NCBI RefSeq assembly: GCF_000204195.1
Contig: NZ_AFBG01000020.1
Span: forward strand, 620,001-684,000
Length of the DNA stretch: 64,000 bases
Source of the DNA: Acidovorax radicis N35
Lineage (GTDB): Bacteria > Pseudomonadota > Gammaproteobacteria > Burkholderiales > Burkholderiaceae_C
Direction: 5' to 3'
The position numbers and the translations under genes were made by a program. Under the pieces are notes generated by a model. The model had not been told where the DNA came from, did no database searches, and saw nothing but the letters and a program-made list of their open reading frames with translations. Shown here in pieces: positions 1-7,081 of this stretch. How positions within the stretch are numbered: the first letter of the stretch is position 1; each line of letters opens with the position of its first letter.

Positions 1-2154
1 CCGTGTGCGCAGCGTCACCTGCACCGCACGCGGCGATCCCGGCAGGATCAGGTTGTCGTTGCTGCCGTGGGCGGACACGTAGTACTTGCGGTTGGCCAGG
101 TTCTTGATGTTCACGTCCAGGTCCCACTGGCCCAGTGTGTACTGCAGCGCCGCATCGAGCGTGGTGTAGCCGGGCAAGGTCACCAGGTTGGTCAGCGAGG
201 TGAAGCGCGCGCCCACGTAGTTCACGCCGCCGCCCACGCGCAGGCCGTGGCCCAGGTCCTTCATGGCCCACAGGAAGGCCGAGTTGCGCGGCGTGAGCGC
301 AGCCACCTTGCCCTGCGCCGCGATGGCCGCCGTGGGCAGCTGCAGCGAGCCGGTGGTGGCCAGCGACTTGGTCATGCGGCCATCAAGCCACGCGTAGCCG
401 GCGCTCACGTCCCAGCGGTCGGGCAGGCGGCCATTGGCGGTCAGCTCCAGGCCGTTGGTGCGCTGCGTGCCCACGTTGATCTGGCGCGACGGGTTGGTCG
501 GGTCGGTGTTCTTGATGTTGGTGCGCTCCAGGTTGAAGAGCGCACCGGTGAAGTTCAGGCGGCCGTCCAGCACGTCGAGCTTCACGCCGATTTCCTTGTT
601 CTCGGTGATCTCGGGCTCGGCGCCGGTGTTGTTGGCGGCCAGTGCAAAGGTCTCGGCCGAGGGCTGGAACGACTTGCTGTACGACACGTAGTACGACAGC
701 GCATCGCTGGGCTGCCACACCAGGCCCGCGCGGGGGCTGAACTTCTTGTCGGTGCGCGACAGGCCCGCGAGCTTGCGGTCGAACGTGGTCTCCTGCCCGA
801 ACACGTCGTAGCGCGCACCCACCAGTGCCTTCCATTGCGGCGCCAGCGTGATCTGGTTTTGCCAGTACAGCGCGGCGGTGTCCTGCGTGGTGTGGCTGGG
901 GATGGCGCCGTCGACCGCAAAGCTGGCGGCCGGGATGGCGGGGGCGGGGCGGTTGCCGGGGTTGAAGATCGGCACCCGGTCAGCGCCGCCCGAGACGGAC
1001 TCGGCGCGCTTCTTTTGCTGGCCCAGCTCCACGCCCATCAGCCATTCCTGCTGGAAGCCGCCCAGCTGGTTGCGCCAGGTGACGTCGGTCTGGTTGAAGA
1101 AGCCTTTTTCGTCGCGCAGGATGAACGAGCGCGTACGGCCCACGGTCAGGTTCACCGGGTCGGTGGTGCCGCCGGGCAGGGTGTTGTAGCGGTCGAGCGC
1201 GTAGTCGTACAGACGCGTGACGTTGCGCACCGACCAGTCGTCGTTGAAACGGTGGTTCAGCGTGGCCGCGAACGACTGCATGGTGCTGGTGGTGGTGTCG
1301 TCCTGCGCCGCGTTGCTGGAGCCGTAGTAGGTGCTGGCGGGCACGTTGACGGGGCGGCCGTTGAGCGCCGGAATGCCGAAGTCCGTCAGGCGCTTGTCGC
1401 GGGCGTTGGTGTACTGCAGCAGCAGGTCGGTCTGCGCGGCGAGCTTGAGCGCGAGCGACGGCGCGAAGTTGTGGCGCTTGACGAACTGCTGGTCGCGGTA
1501 GCTGCCCGAGTCCTCCACGGCGGCGTTGATGCGAAAGGCCGCGGTGTCGCTGATGCCCACATTCACATCGGCCGTGGCGCGGCGGTAGTCGAAATTGCCC
1601 AGGCCCAAGCTGGCCTCGCCCGAGGTCTCGCCGAACTTGGGCTTCTTGGTCACGCGGTTGATCAGGCCGCCCGACGAGCCGCGCCCGTACAACACGGCGG
1701 CGGGGCCCTTGAGGACTTCCACCCGCTCGATGTCGGCCAGGTCGCGGAAGTACAGCGCATCGTCGCGCACACCGTCGACAAACTGGTCGGCAATGGCCGT
1801 GAAGCCGCGGATCACCACCTGGTCGCGCTGGCCGTCGCCGTGGCTCATGGCCACGCCGGGCACGTTGCGCAGCACGTCTTCCATCGACCGCGCACCCTGG
1901 TCACGCATGAGCTGCTCGGGCACCACGTTCACGGCCTGGGGCACGTCGCGCAGCGGCGCGCTGCCCTTGGTGGCCGAGGTGCTGGCGGCGGGGGAGTAGC
2001 CGTCGTCGCCCGTGGTGGATTGCACCGTGACCTCGCCCAGGGTCTGCGCGGCGGCGGCGGGCGGCGCGCTCTGGGCCCACGCAGCGCTGCAGAGCGCAGC
2101 GAGCAGGGCGGCCGACAGGGGCCTGAGCGTGAGAGATGGCTGAAATGCGTGCAT
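1..2154 (-). CDS. TonB-dependent siderophore receptor (C-terminus cut by window edge)
   Basis: Outer-membrane, TonB-gated receptor that imports ferric siderophore. The visible 718 residues begin with a signal peptide ending AAWAQ (about residues 1-28). A plug domain follows with the segment MEDVLRNVPGV near residue 95 and RVEVLKGPAAVLYGRGSSGG near 150, both typical of catecholate-type receptors (Fiu/FoxA-like). The rest is beta-barrel, with the usual near-terminal pattern of a strand followed by alternating hydrophobic residues (VQVTLRTR). The gene leaves the window at position 1, and only one or a few residues should be missing, because these receptors end in an aromatic residue. It is downstream of, and on the same strand as, the PepSY operon, 221 bp away, so the two are probably co-regulated. 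The exact siderophore cannot be told from sequence. Confidence 0.9.
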   Translation of the reverse strand, partial: MHAFQPSLTLRPLSAALLAALCSAAWAQSAPPAAAAQTLGEVTVQSTTGDDGYSPAASTSATKGSAPLRDVPQAVNVVPEQLMRDQGARSMEDVLRNVPGVAMSHGDGQRDQVVIRGFTAIADQFVDGVRDDALYFRDLADIERVEVLKGPAAVLYGRGSSGGLINRVTKKPKFGETSGEASLGLGNFDYRRATADVNVGISDTAAFRINAAVEDSGSYRDQQFVKRHNFAPSLALKLAAQTDLLLQYTNARDKRLTDFGIPALNGRPVNVPASTYYGSSNAAQDDTTTSTMQSFAATLNHRFNDDWSVRNVTRLYDYALDRYNTLPGGTTDPVNLTVGRTRSFILRDEKGFFNQTDVTWRNQLGGFQQEWLMGVELGQQKKRAESVSGGADRVPIFNPGNRPAPAIPAASFAVDGAIPSHTTQDTAALYWQNQITLAPQWKALVGARYDVFGQETTFDRKLAGLSRTDKKFSPRAGLVWQPSDALSYYVSYSKSFQPSAETFALAANNTGAEPEITENKEIGVKLDVLDGRLNFTGALFNLERTNIKNTDPTNPSRQINVGTQRTNGLELTANGRLPDRWDVSAGYAWLDGRMTKSLATTGSLQLPTAAIAAQGKVAALTPRNSAFLWAMKDLGHGLRVGGGVNYVGARFTSLTNLVTLPGYTTLDAALQYTLGQWDLDVNIKNLANRKYYVSAHGSNDNLILPGSPRAVQVTLRTR

Positions 2155-2375
2155 GATTTTTCCGTTGGTTGTGTGCGCAGCGCAGGTGAAGACAAGCTCG
2201 CGCCCCGTGCCTGGCTGGGGCCGGTGGTCGGCCTTGGCTGGGAGGTGTGCGAAGCGGTGAAGAGAAACGAATGCGGTAAGGCGGGACGGGAACAGGAGGC
2301 GGTGTGGCCCGGGTGTGCGCAGGGCTACCGTTACGGCGCGGCCCCTTCAGGCCGCCAGCACGGCGCTTGGCGCCA

Positions 2376-2708
2376 TCACCAGCCGCCAGCCCATGCCAGC
2401 AGGCCGGCAGCCAGCGCGACGCCGGCCGCGACCGGCGCGCGCCGTGGCTGCCAGGTCACCATGGCCGTCACCGCCAAGGCCGCGACCGACAGGGCGACCG
2501 TCCAGGCCGTCACGCCCAGCGATGCGGGCACCTCGCCCGACGGCCGCGCCGCCAGCCACAGCGAGAGCGCCAGCACCAGCCAGCCGGCGCGGCGCAGGTG
2601 CATCTGGCGCCGCGCCGTGCCCTCGCGGCCCAGCGCGTCTTCGTGGTGGCGGTCCATGCCCAGCGCAATGGCCGACCATGCGGCAAAACACAGCAGAAAA
2701 GCGGACAT
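2376..2708 (-). CDS. DUF3325 family small membrane protein
   Basis: A 110-residue protein with three or four hydrophobic segments (residues 1-18, about 40-56, 66-84, 90-108) and a charged, Arg/His-rich loop after the first. It matches the DUF3325 type of small inner-membrane protein found with PepSY transmembrane proteins and siderophore receptors. The ATG lies 3 bp beyond the stop of the PepSY gene, so it is the last gene of a three-gene operon. Its role is unknown; co-occurrence points to iron release from siderophore at the inner membrane. The family assignment rests on size, topology and context. Confidence 0.8.
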   Translation of the reverse strand: MSAFLLCFAAWSAIALGMDRHHEDALGREGTARRQMHLRRAGWLVLALSLWLAARPSGEVPASLGVTAWTVALSVAALAVTAMVTWQPRRAPVAAGVALAAGLLAWAGGW

Positions 2709-2711
2709 GGA

Positions 2712-4478
2712 TCAGGCTCCCGAAGTGGAGACGTCGGGCGTGGCCGACAGCGCCGGGGCAGCGGGCTGGGGGGCGGATGCGTTGGCGGCGGCGTGGCGCA
2801 GCGCCTGGGACACCGCGGCCTTGCCCTTGGGTATGCGCCCCGGGCGCAGCCGCCAGGAGAGCCAGCACAGCAACAGACCCGTGGCCAGGAACGACAAGTC
2901 CATGCTGGCCCAGATCCATTCGCCCGCGGGCAGCGTGACGCCCAGGTGGGTGGGGGTGGTCAGCGCATTGATCAGAGGCAGGGCCGTCCACATGGCGCCC
3001 GCAGCGCCCAGCGGCACCGACCAGCCCATGCGGCTCGGTCGCACCACGGCACACGCCAGCGCCCACACCAGCGCGATGCCCCAGGCGCTGAAGAACCAGC
3101 CCAGCTCGGTATCGGCCCGGCCCTCGATGCCTACCGGGATCAGGCGGTTGGAGGCCACATACACGCCACAGGCCAGCGGCAGGCCCGCCAGCGTGGCGAT
3201 GTTGATGGCGGCCACCAGGCGCTCGCCAAAGGGCGCCTTGGTGCGCGCTGCAGCGGCGGCAGCGCCCTGGCGGCCGGCTTTGGTTTGCGACAGGGCGCTG
3301 CGCTTGACCGTCCACAGCACCATGCCCGTGGCGATCATCAAGCTGCCCAGCACGCCAAAGCCGAAGAGGGCCCAGCGCATGCCTACGTCGGCAAAGCGCG
3401 CCAGGTGCAGGCCGTACAGCACGCCATAGGTCTTGGCGGCCGGGCCGGTGGGGTCGGCCTGGTCCAGCCATTGGCCGGTGGTCGCGTCGAACAGCAGGCG
3501 CGGCGGGCGGTACTGCAGGCGGTCGCCTTCGTGGCGCGTGACCTCGACCACGGCGCGGCCCTTGGCATCGCGGCGCGCCTGTAGGCTGCCGATGCGCCCG
3601 CCGTCCCAGCGGGTGCGTGCTTCGTTCAGGATGGGCTCCAGCGCGATGGCGGGCAGGGGCTCCACCTTGTCGTTTGCGCCGCGGCGGGGACGGCTCTCGG
3701 CCTTCTCGCCCTGCAGGTCGGCAAAGTACGCGTTGGAGTCCACGCCTTTTTCATTCTTGTACGTGGTGGCGATGCCGGCGGGCATATACAGCGTGTGGAA
3801 GATCATCAGCCCGCTGAAGGTGATCATCAAATAGAACGGCAGCACCAGCACGCCGGTGACGTTGTGCGCATCCAGCCAGGCGCGCTGCCCGCCCTTGGTG
3901 GGGCGGAAGGTAAAGAAGTCCTTGAAGATGCGGCGGTGCGTGATCACACCGGTGATCAGCGCCACAAACATCAGCATCGTCGCCACGCCCACCACCCAGC
4001 GGCCTTCGATGGTCCAGCGGCCCTTCTGGGCGGTACGCAGCTCGAAGTGAAAGCGGTAGAAGAAGTCGCCACCCATGGTCTGGCGTGCCTCGATGGGCTC
4101 TCCGGTCTGCGGGTTCATGCGTAGGGTTTCAAACCGGCCGTTGCCGGTGCCGCGCCACAGCAGGTTGACAGCAGGGTCGCGCTCGTCGGGCAGGTGCAGG
4201 ATCCACTGCGTGACCTCGGGCGACTTGCGCACCAGGGCGTCCAGCGACTTCTGGGCCACCTGCGCATCCGCCACTTCGATGCTTGGCAGGCCGTGCATCT
4301 CGGGGCGCATCCACAGGTTGAACTCGTTCCTGAAGAACGACAGCGTGCCGGTGAGAAAGATCGCGAACAGCAGCCAGCCCAGGATCAGCCCGGCCCAGGT
4401 GTGCAGCCACGACATCGCCTGGCGGAAGCCCTCGCGGTCGGCGCTCTTGCGGGCGGTGGTGGTGTGTGCGGCGGTCAT
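2712..4478 (-). CDS. PepSY-associated transmembrane protein, putative ferric-siderophore reductase
   Basis: A 588-residue inner-membrane protein. The first membrane helix (about residues 25-47, after the motif SWLHTWAGLILGWLL) carries the conserved His-Trp of PepSY_TM proteins. A large periplasmic PepSY-containing region follows, then helices near 190-210, 235-260 and 385-405, and a helical C-terminal bundle. The family includes FpvG-like proteins that help reduce or release iron from ferrisiderophore. The chosen ATG overlaps the stop of the upstream DUF3649 gene by 4 bp (ATGA), a strong sign of translational coupling. A longer in-frame extension upstream lies entirely over that gene and was not used. 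Reductase function is inferred from the family and the adjacent receptor. Confidence 0.87.
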   Translation of the reverse strand: MTAAHTTTARKSADREGFRQAMSWLHTWAGLILGWLLFAIFLTGTLSFFRNEFNLWMRPEMHGLPSIEVADAQVAQKSLDALVRKSPEVTQWILHLPDERDPAVNLLWRGTGNGRFETLRMNPQTGEPIEARQTMGGDFFYRFHFELRTAQKGRWTIEGRWVVGVATMLMFVALITGVITHRRIFKDFFTFRPTKGGQRAWLDAHNVTGVLVLPFYLMITFSGLMIFHTLYMPAGIATTYKNEKGVDSNAYFADLQGEKAESRPRRGANDKVEPLPAIALEPILNEARTRWDGGRIGSLQARRDAKGRAVVEVTRHEGDRLQYRPPRLLFDATTGQWLDQADPTGPAAKTYGVLYGLHLARFADVGMRWALFGFGVLGSLMIATGMVLWTVKRSALSQTKAGRQGAAAAAARTKAPFGERLVAAINIATLAGLPLACGVYVASNRLIPVGIEGRADTELGWFFSAWGIALVWALACAVVRPSRMGWSVPLGAAGAMWTALPLINALTTPTHLGVTLPAGEWIWASMDLSFLATGLLLCWLSWRLRPGRIPKGKAAVSQALRHAAANASAPQPAAPALSATPDVSTSGA

Positions 4479-4783
4479 GGCGTGGCTCCCATCCATTGCG
4501 GCGCCATGGCGCAGGCGCCCAGCGCCAGGGCGGGCAGCAGCGTGCCACCCCAGGCGCCCCAGGCCGTGCGCGCATAAAACGCCCAGCCAGCGGCGATGGC
4601 ATAGGCCAGCCAGGCCAGCATGGTGGCGGTCAGCACGGCCTCCACACGGGGCATGAACTGCGCCAGGCCCAGCGAAAAAGCCGCCGTGAACCCGGCGGCC
4701 AGCGCATAGCCGCCCGCGATGGCCGCCACGGAACGGGAGGTGACGCCCAAGCGGTAGCGCCAGTCCAAGCGAACTGCCTTCAT
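4475..4783 (-). CDS. DUF3649 family small membrane protein
   Basis: A 102-residue protein with about three hydrophobic segments and an N-terminus MKAVRLDWRYRLGVTSR that is typical of DUF3649 proteins. It is the first gene of the DUF3649-PepSY-DUF3325 operon and overlaps the PepSY start by 4 bp. The start was chosen at the family-like N-terminus; the frame stays open for 43 more codons upstream, but that stretch is low in hydrophobicity and Arg/Ser-rich. The family is described as linked to iron uptake. No catalytic residues are recognisable. Confidence 0.8.
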   Translation of the reverse strand: MKAVRLDWRYRLGVTSRSVAAIAGGYALAAGFTAAFSLGLAQFMPRVEAVLTATMLAWLAYAIAAGWAFYARTAWGAWGGTLLPALALGACAMAPQWMGATP

Positions 4784-5208
4784 GGCTGGGCTGTGGCGGC
4801 GCGAGAGGCGGCGCAGCAGTGAGAAAACGAGAGGAACAGAGACCCCGCAATGCAGGGGCTGGCGGTGCTGCGCAGCATCAGAGAGGCTCCAGGCAGGGTT
4901 GTAGTACGGCAAACGTACAAACGCTGGCTGCAGCGGCGGCGAGGCCCGGCTGACTGGCTGGCTAGGTGTGGAAGGGAATCAACGGACCGGGCAATGCAGG
5001 CGCGGCTGCAAAAGGAATGGCGCGGTCATAAGAACGCATTTTACTTTTATTGAGATGTATTCGCATTCATGAGATTGCAATTTTGCTGTTGTGATGTGCG
5101 GTTGCAACAGCTTGTGACGGGGTGGTGGCCGAGGTTCGCTTCATAGACGTGCCAAGTTCTGGTTCGTTGATGGACGCGCTCTGAGAAGTGAGCACCCTTC
5201 AACGACGG
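4784..5208. other. 425-bp promoter region of the iron operon
   Basis: No gene is supported here. It separates the DUF3649 operon from the convergently placed end of the acetyltransferase gene. The part from about 5030 to 5100 is AT-rich against a GC-rich background and holds a Fur-box-like site, so it is probably the promoter of the leftward iron operon. Confidence 0.5.
5051..5067 (-). promoter_or_regulatory. Fur-box-like site upstream of the DUF3649-PepSY operon
   Basis: Read on the minus strand the site is AATGCGAATACATCTCA, close to the AATGCGAATGATTCTCATT form common before betaproteobacterial iron genes. It lies in an AT-rich patch about 270 bp before the DUF3649 start. Binding by Fur is inferred. 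The distance is longer than usual, which lowers confidence. Confidence 0.45.
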
Positions 5209-5742
5209 CTATAGTCCCTGAAACTTCGAGGGCACCACGGGCGCATCTGGCGACTGCAGGTTGCACTGCCACCAGCCCACGTCGTGCCATTGGCCGTTTT
5301 TGAAACCGACCTTGCGATAGACGCCCAGCGCCTCGAATCCCACCGATTCGTGCAACGCCACGCTGGCAGCGTTGGGCAGGGCGATGCCGGCAAATGCCTG
5401 GCAGTACCCCAGCTTGATGAGCTCCCTTTTCAGCTCGTGGTACATCCGCTTTCCAAGACCTTGTCCGCGAGCGTCCTCCCGCAGGTAAGCCGTGGTGTCC
5501 ACCGACCACTGGTAGGCAGCCCGCTCGCGGTGCTTGCTGGCATACACATACCCGTTGACCCGGCCTTGTTCATCTTCGCTGACCAGCCACGGCAGCTCGG
5601 GCAGCGTCTTGGAAATCCGTTCCCGCATCTGGTCAACCGTCGGAGCCTCAAGCTCGAACGAAATGCTGGTTTGCTGGACGATGGGCGCGTAGATCGCAGT
5701 GATCTCTTCGGCGTCGGTTTCGGTGGCGGTGCGCAGGGTCAT
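5209..5742 (-). CDS. GNAT acetyltransferase, phosphinothricin N-acetyltransferase-like
   Basis: A 177-residue N-acetyltransferase that uses acetyl-CoA. It starts RTATETDAEEITAIYAPIV and has the acetyl-CoA pyrophosphate-binding loop DARGQGLGKRMY near residue 95, plus the ending GFKNGQWHDVGWWQ, all features of the Pat/Bar/MnaT subgroup that acetylates phosphinothricin, methionine sulfone or related amino acids. Length is normal for the group. Its ATG overlaps the stop of the upstream MarR gene by 4 bp, so the two are one operon. The natural substrate is not known. Confidence 0.88.
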   Translation of the reverse strand: MTLRTATETDAEEITAIYAPIVQQTSISFELEAPTVDQMRERISKTLPELPWLVSEDEQGRVNGYVYASKHRERAAYQWSVDTTAYLREDARGQGLGKRMYHELKRELIKLGYCQAFAGIALPNAASVALHESVGFEALGVYRKVGFKNGQWHDVGWWQCNLQSPDAPVVPSKFQGL

Positions 5743-6224
5743 GGTTGTGAACGTTCAGGTGGGTTGGGAAGTTTGAGTGGACGGGCGCCGCAGTGGGCGG
5801 GTTGTTCCTGTTCCAGAACCTGCATGAGCAGGGCGAGCGACTTGCTGATGGCGGCGCGGTCTCGTTCGGTCAGCGAGGCCATCAACCGAGTCGCATGGGC
5901 GTCCAACGCAGCGTTCAACTCATCGACGGAACGCGTGCCGTAGGCAGTCAGCGTGACGAGCCAACTTCTTGCATCCGCGGGGTTGGGTTCCTTGGTCACC
6001 AGGCCGCGGGCCACCAGGGTGTCAACCGCGCGCGATATCCAGCTCTTCTCCAGGCGGACTCTCGCGCCAAGTTCAGACAAGCTCAAAGGCCCCGACCGCC
6101 CCAACTCGGTCAGCAGGTGGCATTGGGTGTTCGAGGTCTGGCTGCAGTCGGCCACCACACGCTGCGCCCGGGTGTAGAGGCGGGCAACTTCGCGCAATAG
6201 ATTTTCAGCGTGTAGGCGGGGCAT
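5739..6224 (-). CDS. MarR family transcriptional regulator
   Basis: A 161-residue winged-helix DNA-binding protein. The helix-turn-helix is about residues 50-75 (LSLSELGARVRLEKSWISRAV), followed by the wing around TKEPNPADARSWLVTLT, where the D-R pair is the usual MarR signature. MarR proteins bind as dimers to palindromes near their own promoter, and a perfect 7-bp dyad sits 26 bp upstream of the start. It overlaps the acetyltransferase gene and probably represses both. The ligand is unknown. Confidence 0.9.
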   Translation of the reverse strand: MPRLHAENLLREVARLYTRAQRVVADCSQTSNTQCHLLTELGRSGPLSLSELGARVRLEKSWISRAVDTLVARGLVTKEPNPADARSWLVTLTAYGTRSVDELNAALDAHATRLMASLTERDRAAISKSLALLMQVLEQEQPAHCGARPLKLPNPPERSQP

Positions 6225-6249
6225 TTAGGTGTGCAAAGCAACCAACTGC

Positions 6250-6266
6250 CGACAAGATACTTGTCG
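6250..6266. promoter_or_regulatory. Palindromic operator candidate for the MarR regulator
   Basis: CGACAAG-ATA-CTTGTCG is a perfect inverted repeat of 7 bp arms with a 3-bp centre, just upstream of the marR start. A second, weaker dyad (GTTG...CAAC) lies at about 6275-6289. Position and size fit a MarR autoregulatory operator; binding is inferred. Confidence 0.6.
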
Positions 6267-6326
6267 AAATTTTAGTTGTCAATAGCAACAAAATGGTGCA
6301 TGAGGGTGCGGTGCGCCTCCCGCACA

Positions 6327-6349
6327 TAAAAAAACGGGCCGAAGCCCGT
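6327..6349 (-). terminator. Rho-independent terminator after bfr
   Basis: On the minus strand ACGGGC-TTCG-GCCCGT forms a 6-bp stem with a stable TTCG loop, followed by a run of T. It lies 66 bp past the bfr stop. Confidence 0.85.
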
Positions 6350-6414
6350 CTGTGCGATCCCGCTGGCGAAAAGGTTCCAAGAACCTCATCGTGCCGCGCG
6401 GCCGTTGTGGAGGA

Positions 6415-6891
6415 CTACTCCACTTCGCCCATCTGCGACTGCAGGTAGTTCTGCAGGCCGACCTTGTCGATCAGGTCGATCTGGGTTTCGAGGAAGTCGA
6501 TGTGCTCTTCGGTGTCGTCCAGGATCTTTTGCAGCAGATCCCGCGAGACATAGTCGCGCACCGTTTCGCAGTGGGCAATGCCTTCCTTGATGGTCGCCTG
6601 GGCACCTTGTTCGGAGCTCAGGTCGCAGGCCAGGATCTCTGGCACGTCTTCGCCGACCTGGAGCTTGGCCAGGTCCTGCAGGTTGGGCAGGCCGTCGAGC
6701 GTGAAGATGCGGTCCATGAGCCAGTCGGCATGCTTCATCTCGCCGATGGATTCCGAATACTCCTTCTTGGCCAGCTTGTCGAAGCCCCAGTGCTTGAGCA
6801 TGCGGTAGTGCAGGAAGTACTGGTTGATGGCCGTGAGTTCGTTCTTGAGCTGGGCCTGCAGATGGCCAATGACTTGTGCGTCGCCTTTCAT
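6415..6891 (-). CDS. bfr: Bacterioferritin
   Basis: A 158-residue, four-helix iron-storage protein that forms a 24-mer and oxidises Fe(II) at a dinuclear site. The expected ligands Glu18, Glu51, His54, Glu94 and His130 are present, and Met52 should bind inter-subunit heme. Position 127, normally Glu, is Thr here (segment [10 protein letters not shown]), so the ferroxidase site looks altered. Length is standard. The start ATG has a GGAG-type ribosome site upstream, and the gene ends in a clear terminator, so it is probably a single-gene unit. It belongs with the iron genes on both sides. Confidence 0.95.
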   Translation of the reverse strand: MKGDAQVIGHLQAQLKNELTAINQYFLHYRMLKHWGFDKLAKKEYSESIGEMKHADWLMDRIFTLDGLPNLQDLAKLQVGEDVPEILACDLSSEQGAQATIKEGIAHCETVRDYVSRDLLQKILDDTEEHIDFLETQIDLIDKVGLQNYLQSQMGEVE

Positions 6892-7020
6892 GGGGACTCC
6901 TTGTTTGTTCTGTGGATTCGGGCCCGATTGTCGTGACCTCGATCAATCACCGCAAGCCAAACCCCTGTTGAGTCGCTCTGTCTGCGTGTGATCCTGAGTT
7001 GTGTTCGCATCTGGACCTGC

Positions 7021-7060
7021 AAAAAAGGGGCTGGCCGCCCATTGGCTGCCAGCCCCTTTT
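7021..7060 (-). terminator. Terminator after the CBM60 lipoprotein gene
   Basis: A 13-bp perfect stem (positions 7023-7035 with 7048-7060, core GGGGCTGGC/GCCAGCCCC) with a 12-nt loop and a T run on the minus strand, starting 22 bp past the stop at 7082. A/T tracts flank both sides, so it may act in both directions. Confidence 0.88.
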
Positions 7061-7081
7061 GGGTGCGCGGTCAACGCAGGG

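Noticed and set aside
67..3429. A 1120-codon open frame on the plus strand
   Set aside because: It lies opposite the siderophore receptor and the PepSY operon. Its product is rich in Val/His/Arg/Gly low-complexity text, as expected for the antisense of GC-rich genes.
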